Below are positions 29,197-37,688 of a DNA stretch of 64,000 nucleotides, piece after piece. Origin of the DNA: an uncultured Bacilli bacterium (GTDB lineage: Bacteria > Bacillota_I > Bacilli_A > RF39 > UBA660); assembly GCA_944359725.1 (NCBI GenBank), contig CALVSY010000003.1, forward strand, positions 1-64,000. Reading direction: 5' to 3'. The notes beneath the pieces are model-generated. The model was not told the origin of the DNA. It made no database searches and saw only the letters and a list, made by a program, of their open reading frames with translations. The translations under genes were made by a program, and so were the position numbers. Position 1 is the stretch's first letter; every line of letters starts with the position of its first letter.

Positions 29197-29210
29197 TTCG
29201 TCATTTTTTT
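29185..29210 (+). terminator. intrinsic terminator
   Basis: An 8-bp stem (29185-29192 with 29198-29205) contains the stop codon region and is followed by T's. Confidence 0.8.
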
Positions 29211-29280
29211 AATTTTTTTTAAATTATCATATTGATTAAGTTTAAAGAATATGATAATATATATAAGCAAGTGATGTTTT

Positions 29281-29357
29281 GGACCCTTAGCTCAGTTGGT
29301 TAGAGCATCCGGCTCATAACCGGCAGGTCGTAGGTTCGAGTCCTACAGGGTCCACCA
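29281..29357 (+). tRNA. tRNA with CAU anticodon, probably tRNA-Ile2
   Basis: Complete cloverleaf with encoded CCA. Acceptor 29281-29287 pairs with 29347-29353. Anticodon CAT at 29315-29317 in loop CTCATAA. The G1-C72 end rules out the initiator. The GGACC-type acceptor with AGGGTCCA, and the GGCTCATAACC arm, resemble Firmicute tRNA-Ile(CAU), which TilS converts to lysidine, more than elongator Met. The first anticodon-stem pair is a T-C mismatch. Confidence 0.85.
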
Positions 29358-29362
29358 CTTGT

Positions 29363-29447
29363 GCGGGTATGGCGAAATTGGCAGACGCGCTAGACTTAGG
29401 ATCTAGTGGAGTAATCCGTGGGGGTTCAAGTCCCTTTACCCGCACCA
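29363..29447 (+). tRNA. tRNA-Leu (TAG)
   Basis: 85 bases including encoded CCA. Acceptor GCGGGTA pairs with TACCCGC. Anticodon TAG at 29397-29399 and a long variable arm typical of Leu. Five bases after the preceding tRNA, so co-transcribed. Confidence 0.93.
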
Positions 29448-29456
29448 TATAAAAGC

Positions 29457-29478
29457 AAAGACCTTATCGGTCTTTTTC
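29457..29478 (+). terminator. terminator of the tRNA pair
   Basis: A 7-bp stem (29457-29463 with 29469-29475) followed by T's. Confidence 0.75.
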
Positions 29479-29482
29479 TTTT

Positions 29483-29568
29483 ACTCGAAACCTACGACCC
29501 ACCATATTAAATTTAACATTTGTAAAGATATACAACAAAATGTGACGTTTTTTGCTCTAACCAACCTG
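29483..29568 (-). other. inverted tRNA-Ile2 debris
   Basis: Two blocks, read on the minus strand, match the neighbouring tRNA-Ile2: 29554-29568 matches its D arm (TTGGTTAGAGC) and 29483-29500 matches its variable-T arm (GGTCGTAGG..CGAG). Each carries one extra base. The order is as in a tRNA, but 53 bases of AT-rich sequence replace the anticodon arm, and no acceptor or second T-stem half is left. A tRNA pseudogene or integration scar. Confidence 0.6.
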
Positions 29569-29602
29569 TATTCTATTTCTCAAAAAAAGGAGAAATTTTT
29601 AC

Positions 29603-30355
29603 ATGAATACTGATTTTAAAGAAATAATTGATAAATTTATAAAAATAAATCAAAAAGGCTATGTATTGGGAATTAACAATAATCAAATAAATAGTGCAGG
29701 TTTAACCTTAGAACATTTGCTTGGTAAAAAAGCGGATAGTATGTTTTTTCCTGATTATTATGGAATAGAAGTCAAATGCACAAGTAGGTTTAGTAGATAC
29801 AATATAAGTTTATTTTCTATTAGTTTTGATGGACCAAATTTGTTTGAAAGCAATTACCTTTTAGAACAGTATGGAACTTATGATGAAGATTATAAAGAAA
29901 AAAAGAAATTGATAGTAAATTTTAAAATAAATGAAAAAGTATTAGTAGGAAAATATTATTTTGAGCTTAAAATAGATGATGAAAATGAAAAATTATTCAT
30001 AAATATTTATGATTTGAATTTTAATTTAATTGAGAAAAGTGGTTATCTTTCTTTTGATACATTAAAAAAAAGAATACAGATAAAATTAAGTAAACTAGCT
30101 TTGATTTTTGCTAGTAAGAAAAAAACTGATGATAATTTATTTTTTAGATATTATAAAATAGTTTGTTTAACTATAAAAGATTTTAACACGTTTTTAGGTT
30201 TACTAAAAAGCAGTGATGTAAAAGCGTGCTTAATGCTAAGATTTTCTAAAAGCGGAGTTGATATTTTAAAAAATAAAAATAAAAACATGTGTTTTTCCAT
30301 AAAGAAAAAAAGTATTTATAAATTATTTAACGAAGTTTTTAAATATGAAAACTAA
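29603..30355 (+). CDS. MvaI/BcnI-family restriction endonuclease-like protein
   Basis: 250 residues with site AAAGGAG. The N-terminal half has G-L-T-L-E-H-L-L-G-K-K-A-D near 33-45, then DYYGIEVKCTSR near 52-63, a PD-(D/E)XK core (Asp...Glu-x-Lys) in the arrangement of MvaI/BcnI-type enzymes. The C-terminal half is Lys-rich and variable. Those enzymes cut CC(W/S)GG-type sites and normally pair with a methyltransferase; none is within reach here, so it may be an orphan nuclease, a nicking repair enzyme, or guarded by a distant methylase. It lies just behind tRNA genes and next to tRNA debris, suggesting transfer. Confidence 0.7.
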   Translation: MNTDFKEIIDKFIKINQKGYVLGINNNQINSAGLTLEHLLGKKADSMFFPDYYGIEVKCTSRFSRYNISLFSISFDGPNLFESNYLLEQYGTYDEDYKEKKKLIVNFKINEKVLVGKYYFELKIDDENEKLFINIYDLNFNLIEKSGYLSFDTLKKRIQIKLSKLALIFASKKKTDDNLFFRYYKIVCLTIKDFNTFLGLLKSSDVKACLMLRFSKSGVDILKNKNKNMCFSIKKKSIYKLFNEVFKYEN

Positions 30356-30380
30356 TTTGGTTACAAAATGAATTATTAGA

Positions 30381-30389
30381 TGTTATAAT
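30381..30389 (+). promoter_or_regulatory. extended -10 promoter
   Basis: TGTTATAAT 54 bases upstream of the next gene. Confidence 0.55.
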
Positions 30390-30443
30390 ATGGATGATGA
30401 ACATAAATGTTTTTGATTTACAAAGATTAAAGGTGATGTAAAT

Positions 30444-32042
30444 ATGAGTGAAATAAAATCTAAAACAGATGAAGATATTTTAGATACAAAACTTATGGAA
30501 AAATTATTGTCTAATGGTGATTATTATGACTTTTTAAAAAAAGGTATATTAAGTAGTTATCGTGCTTTTTCTATTAAAGAGGACGAGGAAGATGAACTTT
30601 TAAAAGTAAAAGAAGCAGGTAATCCAATAGATGTTTTAAATAAAATAAAGCAAGCGATAGAAACTGGAACTTTAAAACTAAATGATGAGCAAAAAAATAA
30701 CTATTGTTTTTTGCTTGACAATGCATCTATAAATAGATTTATTGATGATTATAAAGATAAGATTTTTGAGATGAATATAAAAGGAAGTAGTGTAACAATT
30801 CCATGCAAATACTTTATTGATTTTTTAAGTCTGTCAAATAAGGATTATGATGACTTTTTTAGTGATGAAATAAAAGGGTTTAAAGAATACGAAAAAAAAG
30901 ATTTTTTATATTTGTTCATGAATTTTATAAGAAAAGAACTATTGTTTAGAAGGTACGTTTTTCAAGGCGAGTATGAAAGCAGAATAAAGGAAATAACAAA
31001 TTGTGAAAGATTAGATGTTGAATATTTATATTACAATAATCCAAATGTTGTAAGGTACAAGAATTTAGATGACATTAAAATAACAGATGAATTAATAAAA
31101 GAGGTAACTGGTGAAATTCCAAATGATTTAGATCAAATTGAAAAGACAATTTATATTTATATTAAACTTTGTAAAACACTTTCTTATGATCCTGAGTTTT
31201 ATGCTTTAGGCCAAGGAATATTGGCAGTTGATAAACACCGTAACATAAATAATATCGAGTTTGTAACACCCGATAATAACGAAGTTGTATGTTACGAGTT
31301 TTGTGCTATTTACGCAAAACTAATTAAAGAATTGGGATTTGATTATGAAATAGATGGAGATCCACTAGCAATGCTTTTAGGTAATCATCAAAGTTTAAAA
31401 ACCTTACTTGGAAAATACTTTGTATCAGTTGATTCTGTTACTTCGGTTTTATATGGTGACATGACTTGTGCTAAACTAAACCAGCCACTTGAAGGTATAA
31501 AATGCCTTAATAAAAGTCAAAAAAGTAAAAAAGAATTTGAATTAAAATTAATTAAAGTTTATAGTTTGATAGTAAATAATGAAAAAAATAAAATAAAGGA
31601 TTATACTAAACTTACTTTTGATGATCTATTTAAACAAAACGGTTTGGATCCAAACAAAAGCACTTTTGAAGATAAAATAATGATATTAATAAAAGAAGCT
31701 AACAAACTTGCTTTAAAAACGGTAGATTTAATGGGATACATAAGAAAACTTGTAAAGACTTTGTTTGAATCTAGCGAAAAAGATAACAACGTAAAATTTT
31801 CTGTTATAAATGACAAAGAAAGGGTAAAGGAAGGTCAAAAAGCAACGGTAAGTGGTGTTTTTACAATAATTGATGGTGAAAAAACGTCTTATTTGTTATA
31901 CAATGATAATGAAAAACTACTTATTCCAATAACGAAAATTGATCTAAACAATATGTTTACAGAAGGTAAATTAAACTACATAGATAAGCAAAGTACAATG
32001 ATACCAGGTATTGATGTTGAAGGATTTACCTCAATTAAATAG
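30444..32042 (+). CDS. large protein with transglutaminase-like core
   Basis: 532 residues, no signal peptide or membrane helix, site AAAGGTGATG. Residues 1-220 are helical and charged. Near 285-345 the order Cys (EVVCYEFCAIYAKLIKELGF), His (GNHQSLK) and Asp (VSVDSVTSVLYGD) resembles the Cys-His-Asp triad of transglutaminase-like folds. The C-terminal ~70 residues are beta-rich (KATVSGVFTIIDGEKTSYLLY). Enzymatic activity is inferred only from the triad spacing. It uses AAT-GTT and other AT-ending codons more than the core genes nearby. Confidence 0.5.
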   Translation: MSEIKSKTDEDILDTKLMEKLLSNGDYYDFLKKGILSSYRAFSIKEDEEDELLKVKEAGNPIDVLNKIKQAIETGTLKLNDEQKNNYCFLLDNASINRFIDDYKDKIFEMNIKGSSVTIPCKYFIDFLSLSNKDYDDFFSDEIKGFKEYEKKDFLYLFMNFIRKELLFRRYVFQGEYESRIKEITNCERLDVEYLYYNNPNVVRYKNLDDIKITDELIKEVTGEIPNDLDQIEKTIYIYIKLCKTLSYDPEFYALGQGILAVDKHRNINNIEFVTPDNNEVVCYEFCAIYAKLIKELGFDYEIDGDPLAMLLGNHQSLKTLLGKYFVSVDSVTSVLYGDMTCAKLNQPLEGIKCLNKSQKSKKEFELKLIKVYSLIVNNEKNKIKDYTKLTFDDLFKQNGLDPNKSTFEDKIMILIKEANKLALKTVDLMGYIRKLVKTLFESSEKDNNVKFSVINDKERVKEGQKATVSGVFTIIDGEKTSYLLYNDNEKLLIPITKIDLNNMFTEGKLNYIDKQSTMIPGIDVEGFTSIK

Positions 32043-32108
32043 TTATAGAATTAATTAAAATGCGTAAAATATTATAAAGAATGATATTTTTAAATTGTAA
32101 AGTTATCA

Positions 32109-32123
32109 TATAATTAGTATAAT
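32109..32123 (+). promoter_or_regulatory. tandem -10 elements
   Basis: Two TATAAT hexamers, 32109-32114 and 32118-32123, precede the small membrane gene. Confidence 0.45.
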
Positions 32124-32145
32124 TAAAATAGTAGGAGTTGAAAGT

Positions 32146-32496
32146 ATGGTAGTTGCGGACATATCGAAATGGATTATATTGATCCTTATTATTGCAGCGA
32201 TTATATTTGTTATAAAAGCTGGAATGAAAATAATTAACATTTTAATCATGGTTGTTGTTTTAGCCTTTTGCTGGTATTCGTTTTTTACGGAAGAAGGATG
32301 TGCTAGATTATCAATAATGTTATCAGGCCATCCAATAATTGCTTACACAACTGATTTAGAAAAACAAGAAAGTATTTCAACTGACGAAGAAACTTACTTT
32401 ACATCATCTAAAGACGTTGTTGTAAATGGTGAAAAAAAAGAATACGTAAAATGTTACACAAAATGGATCGTAAGGATTCCAAGTGTTGGAGAATAA
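32146..32496 (+). CDS. small membrane protein
   Basis: 116 residues. Two closely spaced hydrophobic helices (~8-28 and ~31-47) are followed by a ~65-residue polar domain with two Cys (GCARLS, VKCYTKW). No family recognised. Site AGGAG; monocistronic. Confidence 0.55.
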   Translation: MVVADISKWIILILIIAAIIFVIKAGMKIINILIMVVVLAFCWYSFFTEEGCARLSIMLSGHPIIAYTTDLEKQESISTDEETYFTSSKDVVVNGEKKEYVKCYTKWIVRIPSVGE

Positions 32497-32515
32497 CCTT
32501 TATAGGTTGTTTTTT
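32494..32515 (+). terminator. short terminator
   Basis: A 5-6 bp stem (AACCT/AGGTT) right after the stop codon, followed by six T's. Confidence 0.5.
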
Positions 32516-32626
32516 CATAAATTTGATTTATAACATTTATAAAAAATATCGATTGGACAATCACATATTTCAAAAGTAAAATAAAAGTGTAAATAAAAAT
32601 TATTTTGTTTTTGAAAGGAATGTAAT

Positions 32627-33712
32627 ATGAAGATATTTAAAATTGCCTTAACCGGTGGACCTTGTGCTGGTAAAACAACTATGTTAAAAAAGATAACTGA
32701 ACATTTGAATGAAAAAGGAATCAGTAATGTTGTTGTTCCAGAAACCGCAACTGAATTAATTGTTAATGGAGTTGTTCCTAAGGGAACAAATAAGAGTGTG
32801 AAATGGTTTCAAGACATTGTTTTAAGAACACAGGTTTTTAAAGAAGATATGTCTAAAAGCTATGTTTCTAACATGTATTATCCTGCTTCTTTTGCCGTTA
32901 TGATTTGTGATAGAGGTATAATTGATGGAAAAGCCTATTTATCTAATGGCAAGGATTTTGATGACATATTAAAAAGTAATAACATGTCATACATAAACAC
33001 ATTAGATAGTTACGATTTGGTACTTGATTTAATAACACTTGCTGATTGTAATAAAGATCTTTATAATTTAGACAATGAAGCAAGAACAGAAACTAAAGAA
33101 CAAGCAATAAAACTTGATAGAAAAACCTCTAATGCTTGGGCAATGCACAGAAATTTAAAAATAATAAACACTTCCGTTTGTATAGATGAAGAAGCATCAT
33201 TGATTTTTAAATACATAGATGAATTATTATCTTTTCAAAAAAAGAAGATAGAAAATTATTTGGTTGACTTAGACTTTGATGCTATAAATAATTATGATTT
33301 TAGTACTTTGGTTTGTGACGATTATTATTTGGATATTAACAATAACGGATATGATTACGTTGTTAAAAAAAGAACTCAAGATGATGATGCTTCATACTTG
33401 TTTAGCGTATCAAAAGAAAAGCAAGGAGATGTTACCATAATAGAAGATAAGGTTATTTCTAAAGATGATTTTGATAGTTTGTTAAATAAATATAACGTAA
33501 TTAAAAAACTTCATTATGATAAATTGTGTTTTGTTTATAATAGACAATTATACACTTTTAAATTAAATGGTAATGATGTTATACTAGAAGTGGAAAAAAA
33601 CAAACTTAACAAATCGTTCAAAACGCCATCATGTGTTAATTCCATGCTTAAGATTTCGAGCTTAACCGCACATGGTTTGCTAACGGAATCAAAGGTGTTT
33701 GTAAAAAAATAA
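32627..33712 (+). CDS. TTD14-like P-loop NTPase with CYTH-like domain
   Basis: 361 residues. The N-terminal domain (1-~200) is an AAA_28-type P-loop NTPase: GGPCAGKTT at 10-18, PETATELI, then a CDRG motif near 100. The C-terminal domain (~205-361) has the alternating E-x-x/K-R pattern of CYTH triphosphate-tunnel folds: VKKRTQDDDASYLFSVSK, EDKVISKDDFDSLL, IKKLHYDKLCFVYN and LEVEKNK. This order is that of the TTD14-like family, whose members bind GTP. Substrate unknown. The stop overlaps a possible ATG of the LysR gene, so the two are coupled. Confidence 0.7.
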   Translation: MKIFKIALTGGPCAGKTTMLKKITEHLNEKGISNVVVPETATELIVNGVVPKGTNKSVKWFQDIVLRTQVFKEDMSKSYVSNMYYPASFAVMICDRGIIDGKAYLSNGKDFDDILKSNNMSYINTLDSYDLVLDLITLADCNKDLYNLDNEARTETKEQAIKLDRKTSNAWAMHRNLKIINTSVCIDEEASLIFKYIDELLSFQKKKIENYLVDLDFDAINNYDFSTLVCDDYYLDINNNGYDYVVKKRTQDDDASYLFSVSKEKQGDVTIIEDKVISKDDFDSLLNKYNVIKKLHYDKLCFVYNRQLYTFKLNGNDVILEVEKNKLNKSFKTPSCVNSMLKISSLTAHGLLTESKVFVKK

Positions 33713-33723
33713 TGGAGGAAATA

Positions 33724-34644
33724 ATGGGAATATATGATATTAATTATGATCTAAATAAGTATAAGGTTTTTTATGCCGTTGCCCAGTGTAATAGTTTTTC
33801 CAAAGCTGCGGAAATACTTCACATATCACAGCCAGCGATTAGTTATTCTATAAAAGAACTTGAAGACCAGCTTGATATAAAGTTATTCATAAGAAACAAA
33901 ACCAGCATTAAGTTAACTGATGATGGCGAGAAATTAATGTATTACGTACAAAAAGCTTTAGGTAATATATTAAAGGCTGAGGAGATTTTAAAAGAAAAAC
34001 AAAAGGATGTAACAAGAGTTATTAGAATAGGAATATACTCTCATATATCACTAATTATGCTTCCTAACATAATTAAAAATTTTATCAAAATGTATCCTAA
34101 CGCAAAATTTTCAGTAACATCCTCAACTAATTACGAATTAAAAGAAATGTTAAGGCATAAAGAACTAGATTTCATCGTAATACAGTATCCGGCATTTTTG
34201 ATGCAAAATGATTATAAAGAAGATATTTTATGTGAAATGGAAAATTGCTTTTTCGGAACTAAAGATAATTATTTGACATATAAAAAGGATAAATCACTTA
34301 ATGATATATCAGTAATTTTACCTTTTGAGGGTTATTCGGATATTGATGGTTTAGAAGAAAAATTAAAAAGAGAAAATATTTTAATTAAAAACAACGTAAG
34401 AAGCTATACTAATGAGCTTTTAAAAACATTTGTTAAAAAAGGCTTAGGTATTGGCTGGGGTCCTAAAAAAACGATAGAAAAAGAATTAAATGAAAAAGAA
34501 CTATATGAAATACCAATTGATATTAAAATACCAAACACCATTTTTAGTATTATTTACGATGATAAATTTTTAACTGATGCTGCAAGGACTTTCTTAAATT
34601 ATTTTAAAGAACACGTAAATGAAGAAATAAAGATCAAAGAGTAA
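33724..34644 (+). CDS. LysR-family transcriptional regulator
   Basis: 306 residues from the ATG at 33724, preceded by GGAGG; the ATG at 33712 is upstream of that site. N-terminal winged HTH: FSKAAEILHISQPAISYSIKELEDQL near 25-50, LFIRN, and LTDDGEKL. The C-terminal LysR substrate-binding fold starts near 92. Overlaps or abuts the TTD14-like gene, so it may respond to a related metabolite. Target genes unknown. Confidence 0.9.
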   Translation: MGIYDINYDLNKYKVFYAVAQCNSFSKAAEILHISQPAISYSIKELEDQLDIKLFIRNKTSIKLTDDGEKLMYYVQKALGNILKAEEILKEKQKDVTRVIRIGIYSHISLIMLPNIIKNFIKMYPNAKFSVTSSTNYELKEMLRHKELDFIVIQYPAFLMQNDYKEDILCEMENCFFGTKDNYLTYKKDKSLNDISVILPFEGYSDIDGLEEKLKRENILIKNNVRSYTNELLKTFVKKGLGIGWGPKKTIEKELNEKELYEIPIDIKIPNTIFSIIYDDKFLTDAARTFLNYFKEHVNEEIKIKE

Positions 34645-34663
34645 CCTTTTTAGGTTATTTTTT
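34642..34663 (+). terminator. intrinsic terminator
   Basis: A 6-bp stem (34642-34647 with 34652-34657) with a TTTT loop and six T's overlaps the stop codon. Confidence 0.65.
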
Positions 34664-34716
34664 CTTTAAAAACAGTTGCTATTTAAATTTAAATGTAGTA
34701 AAATATTATTGCATTT

Positions 34717-34793
34717 GGATGCTTAGCTCAGTTGGTTAGAGCACTTGCCTTACAAGCAAGGGGTCATAGGTTCGAGTCCTATAGCGTCCACCA
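34717..34793 (+). tRNA. tRNA-Val (TAC)
   Basis: 77 bases with encoded CCA. Acceptor GGATGCT pairs with AGCGTCC (one T-G pair). Anticodon TAC in loop CTTACAA. Confidence 0.93.
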
Positions 34794-34851
34794 TTTTAAA
34801 ATAAGTGTTTTCAAAATATCAAAAATGTGATATACTTATTAAGTACTTTGT

Positions 34852-34927
34852 GGACCGTTAGCTCAGCTGGTAGAGCAACTGACTCTTAATCAGTGGGTCT
34901 AGGGTTCGAATCCCTAACGGTCCACCA
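34852..34927 (+). tRNA. tRNA-Lys (CTT)
   Basis: 76 bases with encoded CCA. Acceptor GGACCGT pairs with ACGGTCC. Anticodon CTT in loop CTCTTAA. The 58-base gap from tRNA-Val holds a possible promoter. Confidence 0.9.
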
Positions 34928-34940
34928 TATTATATCAACT

Positions 34941-34965
34941 AACAAGTTTCATAACTTGTTTTTTT
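34941..34965 (+). terminator. tRNA terminator
   Basis: An 8-bp stem (34941-34948 with 34953-34960) with loop TCAT and a T tract. Confidence 0.85.
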
Positions 34966-35042
34966 ATGTAAACAAACGTTTAACATGATTGCACCTTTCT
35001 TAATAATGTGTTATTATTTTTATAGTAGTTGGAGGTAATTTT

Positions 35043-35360
35043 ATGGCATACATTGATTTAGTTGTATTAATAGTTTTATTAGTATTTGTAATAATATATT
35101 CAAAAAGATTTCAAACGTATATGTTTGGTTTTGGAATGATTGATATACTATTTAGAATTCTTAATTTAATAAATGGTTTTATTCCGATTAAAGAAGTAAG
35201 AACTTTTATATCAACATATATTCCAGAATCAATTCCATCTGTAATTAATCATTACACATCTGGTGTTTTTAACACGGTTCTTATTTGGGTTTATATCGTT
35301 ATAATGGCAATATTCTTATATTTTGTGGTAATGGTATTTTTAAAAAGGAAAAAGATTTAA
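35043..35360 (+). CDS. small membrane protein, two helices
   Basis: 105 residues with site GGAGGT. Hydrophobic segments at ~5-20 and ~78-100 flank a ~50-residue middle part, and the C-terminus is basic (KRKKI), so it is probably inside. No family recognised. Own terminator. Confidence 0.55.
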   Translation: MAYIDLVVLIVLLVFVIIYSKRFQTYMFGFGMIDILFRILNLINGFIPIKEVRTFISTYIPESIPSVINHYTSGVFNTVLIWVYIVIMAIFLYFVVMVFLKRKKI

Positions 35361-35363
35361 TTT

Positions 35364-35397
35364 ACACTAACTTTAATTGGTTAGTGTTCTTTTTTTA
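35364..35397 (+). terminator. intrinsic terminator
   Basis: An 8-bp stem (35364-35371 with 35380-35387) followed by T's. Confidence 0.8.
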
Positions 35398-35403
35398 TTT
35401 ATT

Positions 35404-35412
35404 TGTTATAAT
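35404..35412 (+). promoter_or_regulatory. tex extended -10 promoter
   Basis: TGTTATAAT 35 bases upstream of the tex ATG. Confidence 0.6.
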
Positions 35413-35447
35413 TAAATGGTACAACATATGATAGGAGACGTAAAAAA

Positions 35448-37610
35448 ATGAATGAAGAAATAATTAAACAGATTGCAAACGAATTAAACATAACTGACAG
35501 TCAAGTCAAAGTAACACTCGAAATGTTAGAAGAAGGAAATACCATTCCTTTTATTGCAAGATATAGAAAAGAACGTACAAAAGGCTTAACCGAAGAAGAA
35601 ATAAAGGTTATTTCTGATGCCTATTTATACCAAGTTAACCTGCTTAAAAGAAAAGAAGACGTTATAAGATTAATAGATGAAAAAGGCCTTTTAACCGACG
35701 AGTTAAAAAACAAAATAATGTCATGTACAAAATTAGTTGAGGTAGAGGATCTTTATAGACCATATAAAGAAAAGAAAAAAACAAAAGCAACGGAAGCTAT
35801 TAAAAACGGTCTTGAACCACTTGCTAAAATGATTATGTCATGTCCTTTAAAAGGAGATGTTAGCGATTTAGCACGTAAGTTTATAAACGATAAAGTAAAA
35901 GATGTTAAAAGCGCAATAGAAGGTGCTAAATACATAATTGCGGAGTGGATTTCTGATAACGCATCCTACAGAAAATATATTAGAAATTACATGTATAAAA
36001 ATGGTGTTCTAACAACCAAAAAGAAAAAAGATGCTAAGGATGATAATAAAACGTATGATATGTATTACGATTATAATGAAGCGGTATCTAAAATAAAACC
36101 ACACCGAATACTTGCGATTAACCGAGCTGAAAAAGAAGACGTAATAAATGTTAAAATTGATGTTAATACCGATAACATAATTAGTTATTTGGAAGAAAAT
36201 AATATAAAAAACAAGGATAGTTTTTGTGCAGATTACATAAAAGAGGGGGTAGAAGATGCCTTTAAAAGATTAATATATCCATCTGTTCAAAGAGAAATAA
36301 GAAGTGATCTAACAGAAAAAGCTATGGAATCTGCCATTAATAACTTCAGTAAAAACTTAGAAGCACTTTTACTTACCCCTCCGATGAAGGAAAAAGTTGT
36401 TCTTGCTTTTGATCCTGGTTTTGTTAATGGTTGTAAACTTGCGGTAATTGATAAAACTGGTAAATATTTAGATTCTACCGTTATTAAACCTTTTGTAAAA
36501 AATATAACAGAAGAACAATTAAACAGGTGTAAGATGGAAGTTGCAGCGCTAATACAAAAGTATAACGTCGATATAATTGCAATCGGAAACGGAACGGCAT
36601 CAAGAGAGTCAGAGCGGTTTTGTGCAGAATTAATAAAGAAATATAACATACCTTGTAAATACGTAATCGTATCAGAAGCAGGGGCGTCAATTTATAGTGC
36701 TAGTAAAATAGGCGTAGAAGAATTTCCTGATTTAGCAGTTGAAAAAAGAAGTGCAGTATCAATTGGAAGAAGACTTCAAGATCCATTATCCGAACTTGTT
36801 AAAGTGCCGCCGGAAGGTATAGGAGTTGGTCTTTACCAGCACGATGTTCAAGGTAAAAAGTTGTCTGAAAGCTTGGATTTCGTTGTTTCTAAAGCCGTTA
36901 ATTTAGTTGGTGTAAACGTAAACACCGCATCACCGTCACTTTTAAAATACGTATCAGGTCTTAAGAAAAACAACATTGATAAAATAATAGATTACAGAAA
37001 CAAACATGGCAAAATAAATTCAAGGGATGAAATCAAAAAGGTTAAGTTATTAAGCGATAAAACCTATGAGCAAGCAATTGGCTTTTTAAGGATTACCGAA
37101 GGTGATAACATACTAGATGAAACGGCGATTCACCCAGAAAGTTATGATGTCGCGTTAAAACTTTTAGACAAGTTAGGTTTTGCTTTAAACGATGTTGGAA
37201 AAGATAAATTAATTGAAAGTCTAAATAGCGTAGATAAAGAAAAACTAATAAATGAGTTAAACACCGATAGTTATACATTAGACGACGTTATTGAATCCTT
37301 AAAAAAACCAAATAGAGACCCAAGAGATGAAATGCCTCAGCCAATATTAAAAAGTGATGTTTTATCAATCGATGATTTAAAAGTAGGTATGAAACTTCAA
37401 GGAACGGTTAGAAACGTAGTTGATTTTGGAGCGTTTATTGATATTGGCTTGCATGATGATGGACTTGTTCATATTTCTAAAATATCTAAAAACTACATAA
37501 AGCATCCATCTGATGTGTTAAGCGTAGGTGATATTACCAATTGTTATGTTATAGATGTTAATAAAGATAAAGAAAAGGTATCATTAAGTCTTATTGATCC
37601 AAATGAATAA
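35448..37610 (+). CDS. tex: Tex-family RNA-binding protein
   Basis: 720 residues, full length. Order: N-terminal helical domain (TIPFIARYRKERTKGL), YqgF-like domain (VVLAFDPGFVNGCKLAVID near 322), helix-hairpin-helix repeats (NTASPSLLKYVSGL), and a C-terminal S1 domain (GTVRNVVDFGAFIDIGLHDDG near 645-715). Tex proteins bind RNA and affect transcription or translation; the exact job is debated. Confidence 0.95.
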   Translation: MNEEIIKQIANELNITDSQVKVTLEMLEEGNTIPFIARYRKERTKGLTEEEIKVISDAYLYQVNLLKRKEDVIRLIDEKGLLTDELKNKIMSCTKLVEVEDLYRPYKEKKKTKATEAIKNGLEPLAKMIMSCPLKGDVSDLARKFINDKVKDVKSAIEGAKYIIAEWISDNASYRKYIRNYMYKNGVLTTKKKKDAKDDNKTYDMYYDYNEAVSKIKPHRILAINRAEKEDVINVKIDVNTDNIISYLEENNIKNKDSFCADYIKEGVEDAFKRLIYPSVQREIRSDLTEKAMESAINNFSKNLEALLLTPPMKEKVVLAFDPGFVNGCKLAVIDKTGKYLDSTVIKPFVKNITEEQLNRCKMEVAALIQKYNVDIIAIGNGTASRESERFCAELIKKYNIPCKYVIVSEAGASIYSASKIGVEEFPDLAVEKRSAVSIGRRLQDPLSELVKVPPEGIGVGLYQHDVQGKKLSESLDFVVSKAVNLVGVNVNTASPSLLKYVSGLKKNNIDKIIDYRNKHGKINSRDEIKKVKLLSDKTYEQAIGFLRITEGDNILDETAIHPESYDVALKLLDKLGFALNDVGKDKLIESLNSVDKEKLINELNTDSYTLDDVIESLKKPNRDPRDEMPQPILKSDVLSIDDLKVGMKLQGTVRNVVDFGAFIDIGLHDDGLVHISKISKNYIKHPSDVLSVGDITNCYVIDVNKDKEKVSLSLIDPNE

Positions 37611-37611
37611 G

Positions 37612-37642
37612 GCACGAAAAATGGCACCTTTTCTTTTTTTTA
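37612..37642 (+). terminator. weak terminator
   Basis: AAGG..CCTT closes an imperfect stem with internal mismatches; a T-rich tract follows. Termination is plausible but poorly supported. Confidence 0.35.
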
Positions 37643-37670
37643 TTGACAAAGTATAAAAATTGAGTATTAT
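37643..37670 (+). promoter_or_regulatory. promoter
   Basis: TTGACA at 37643-37648, 16 bases, TATTAT at 37665-37670. Confidence 0.65.
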
Positions 37671-37688
37671 ATTTTCTAATGGAGATAT

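Noticed and set aside
29281-29357. Initiator or elongator tRNA-Met
   Set aside because: G1-C72 excludes the initiator; the acceptor and GGCTCATAACC arm fit tRNA-Ile(CAU) better. Elongator Met is not fully excluded.
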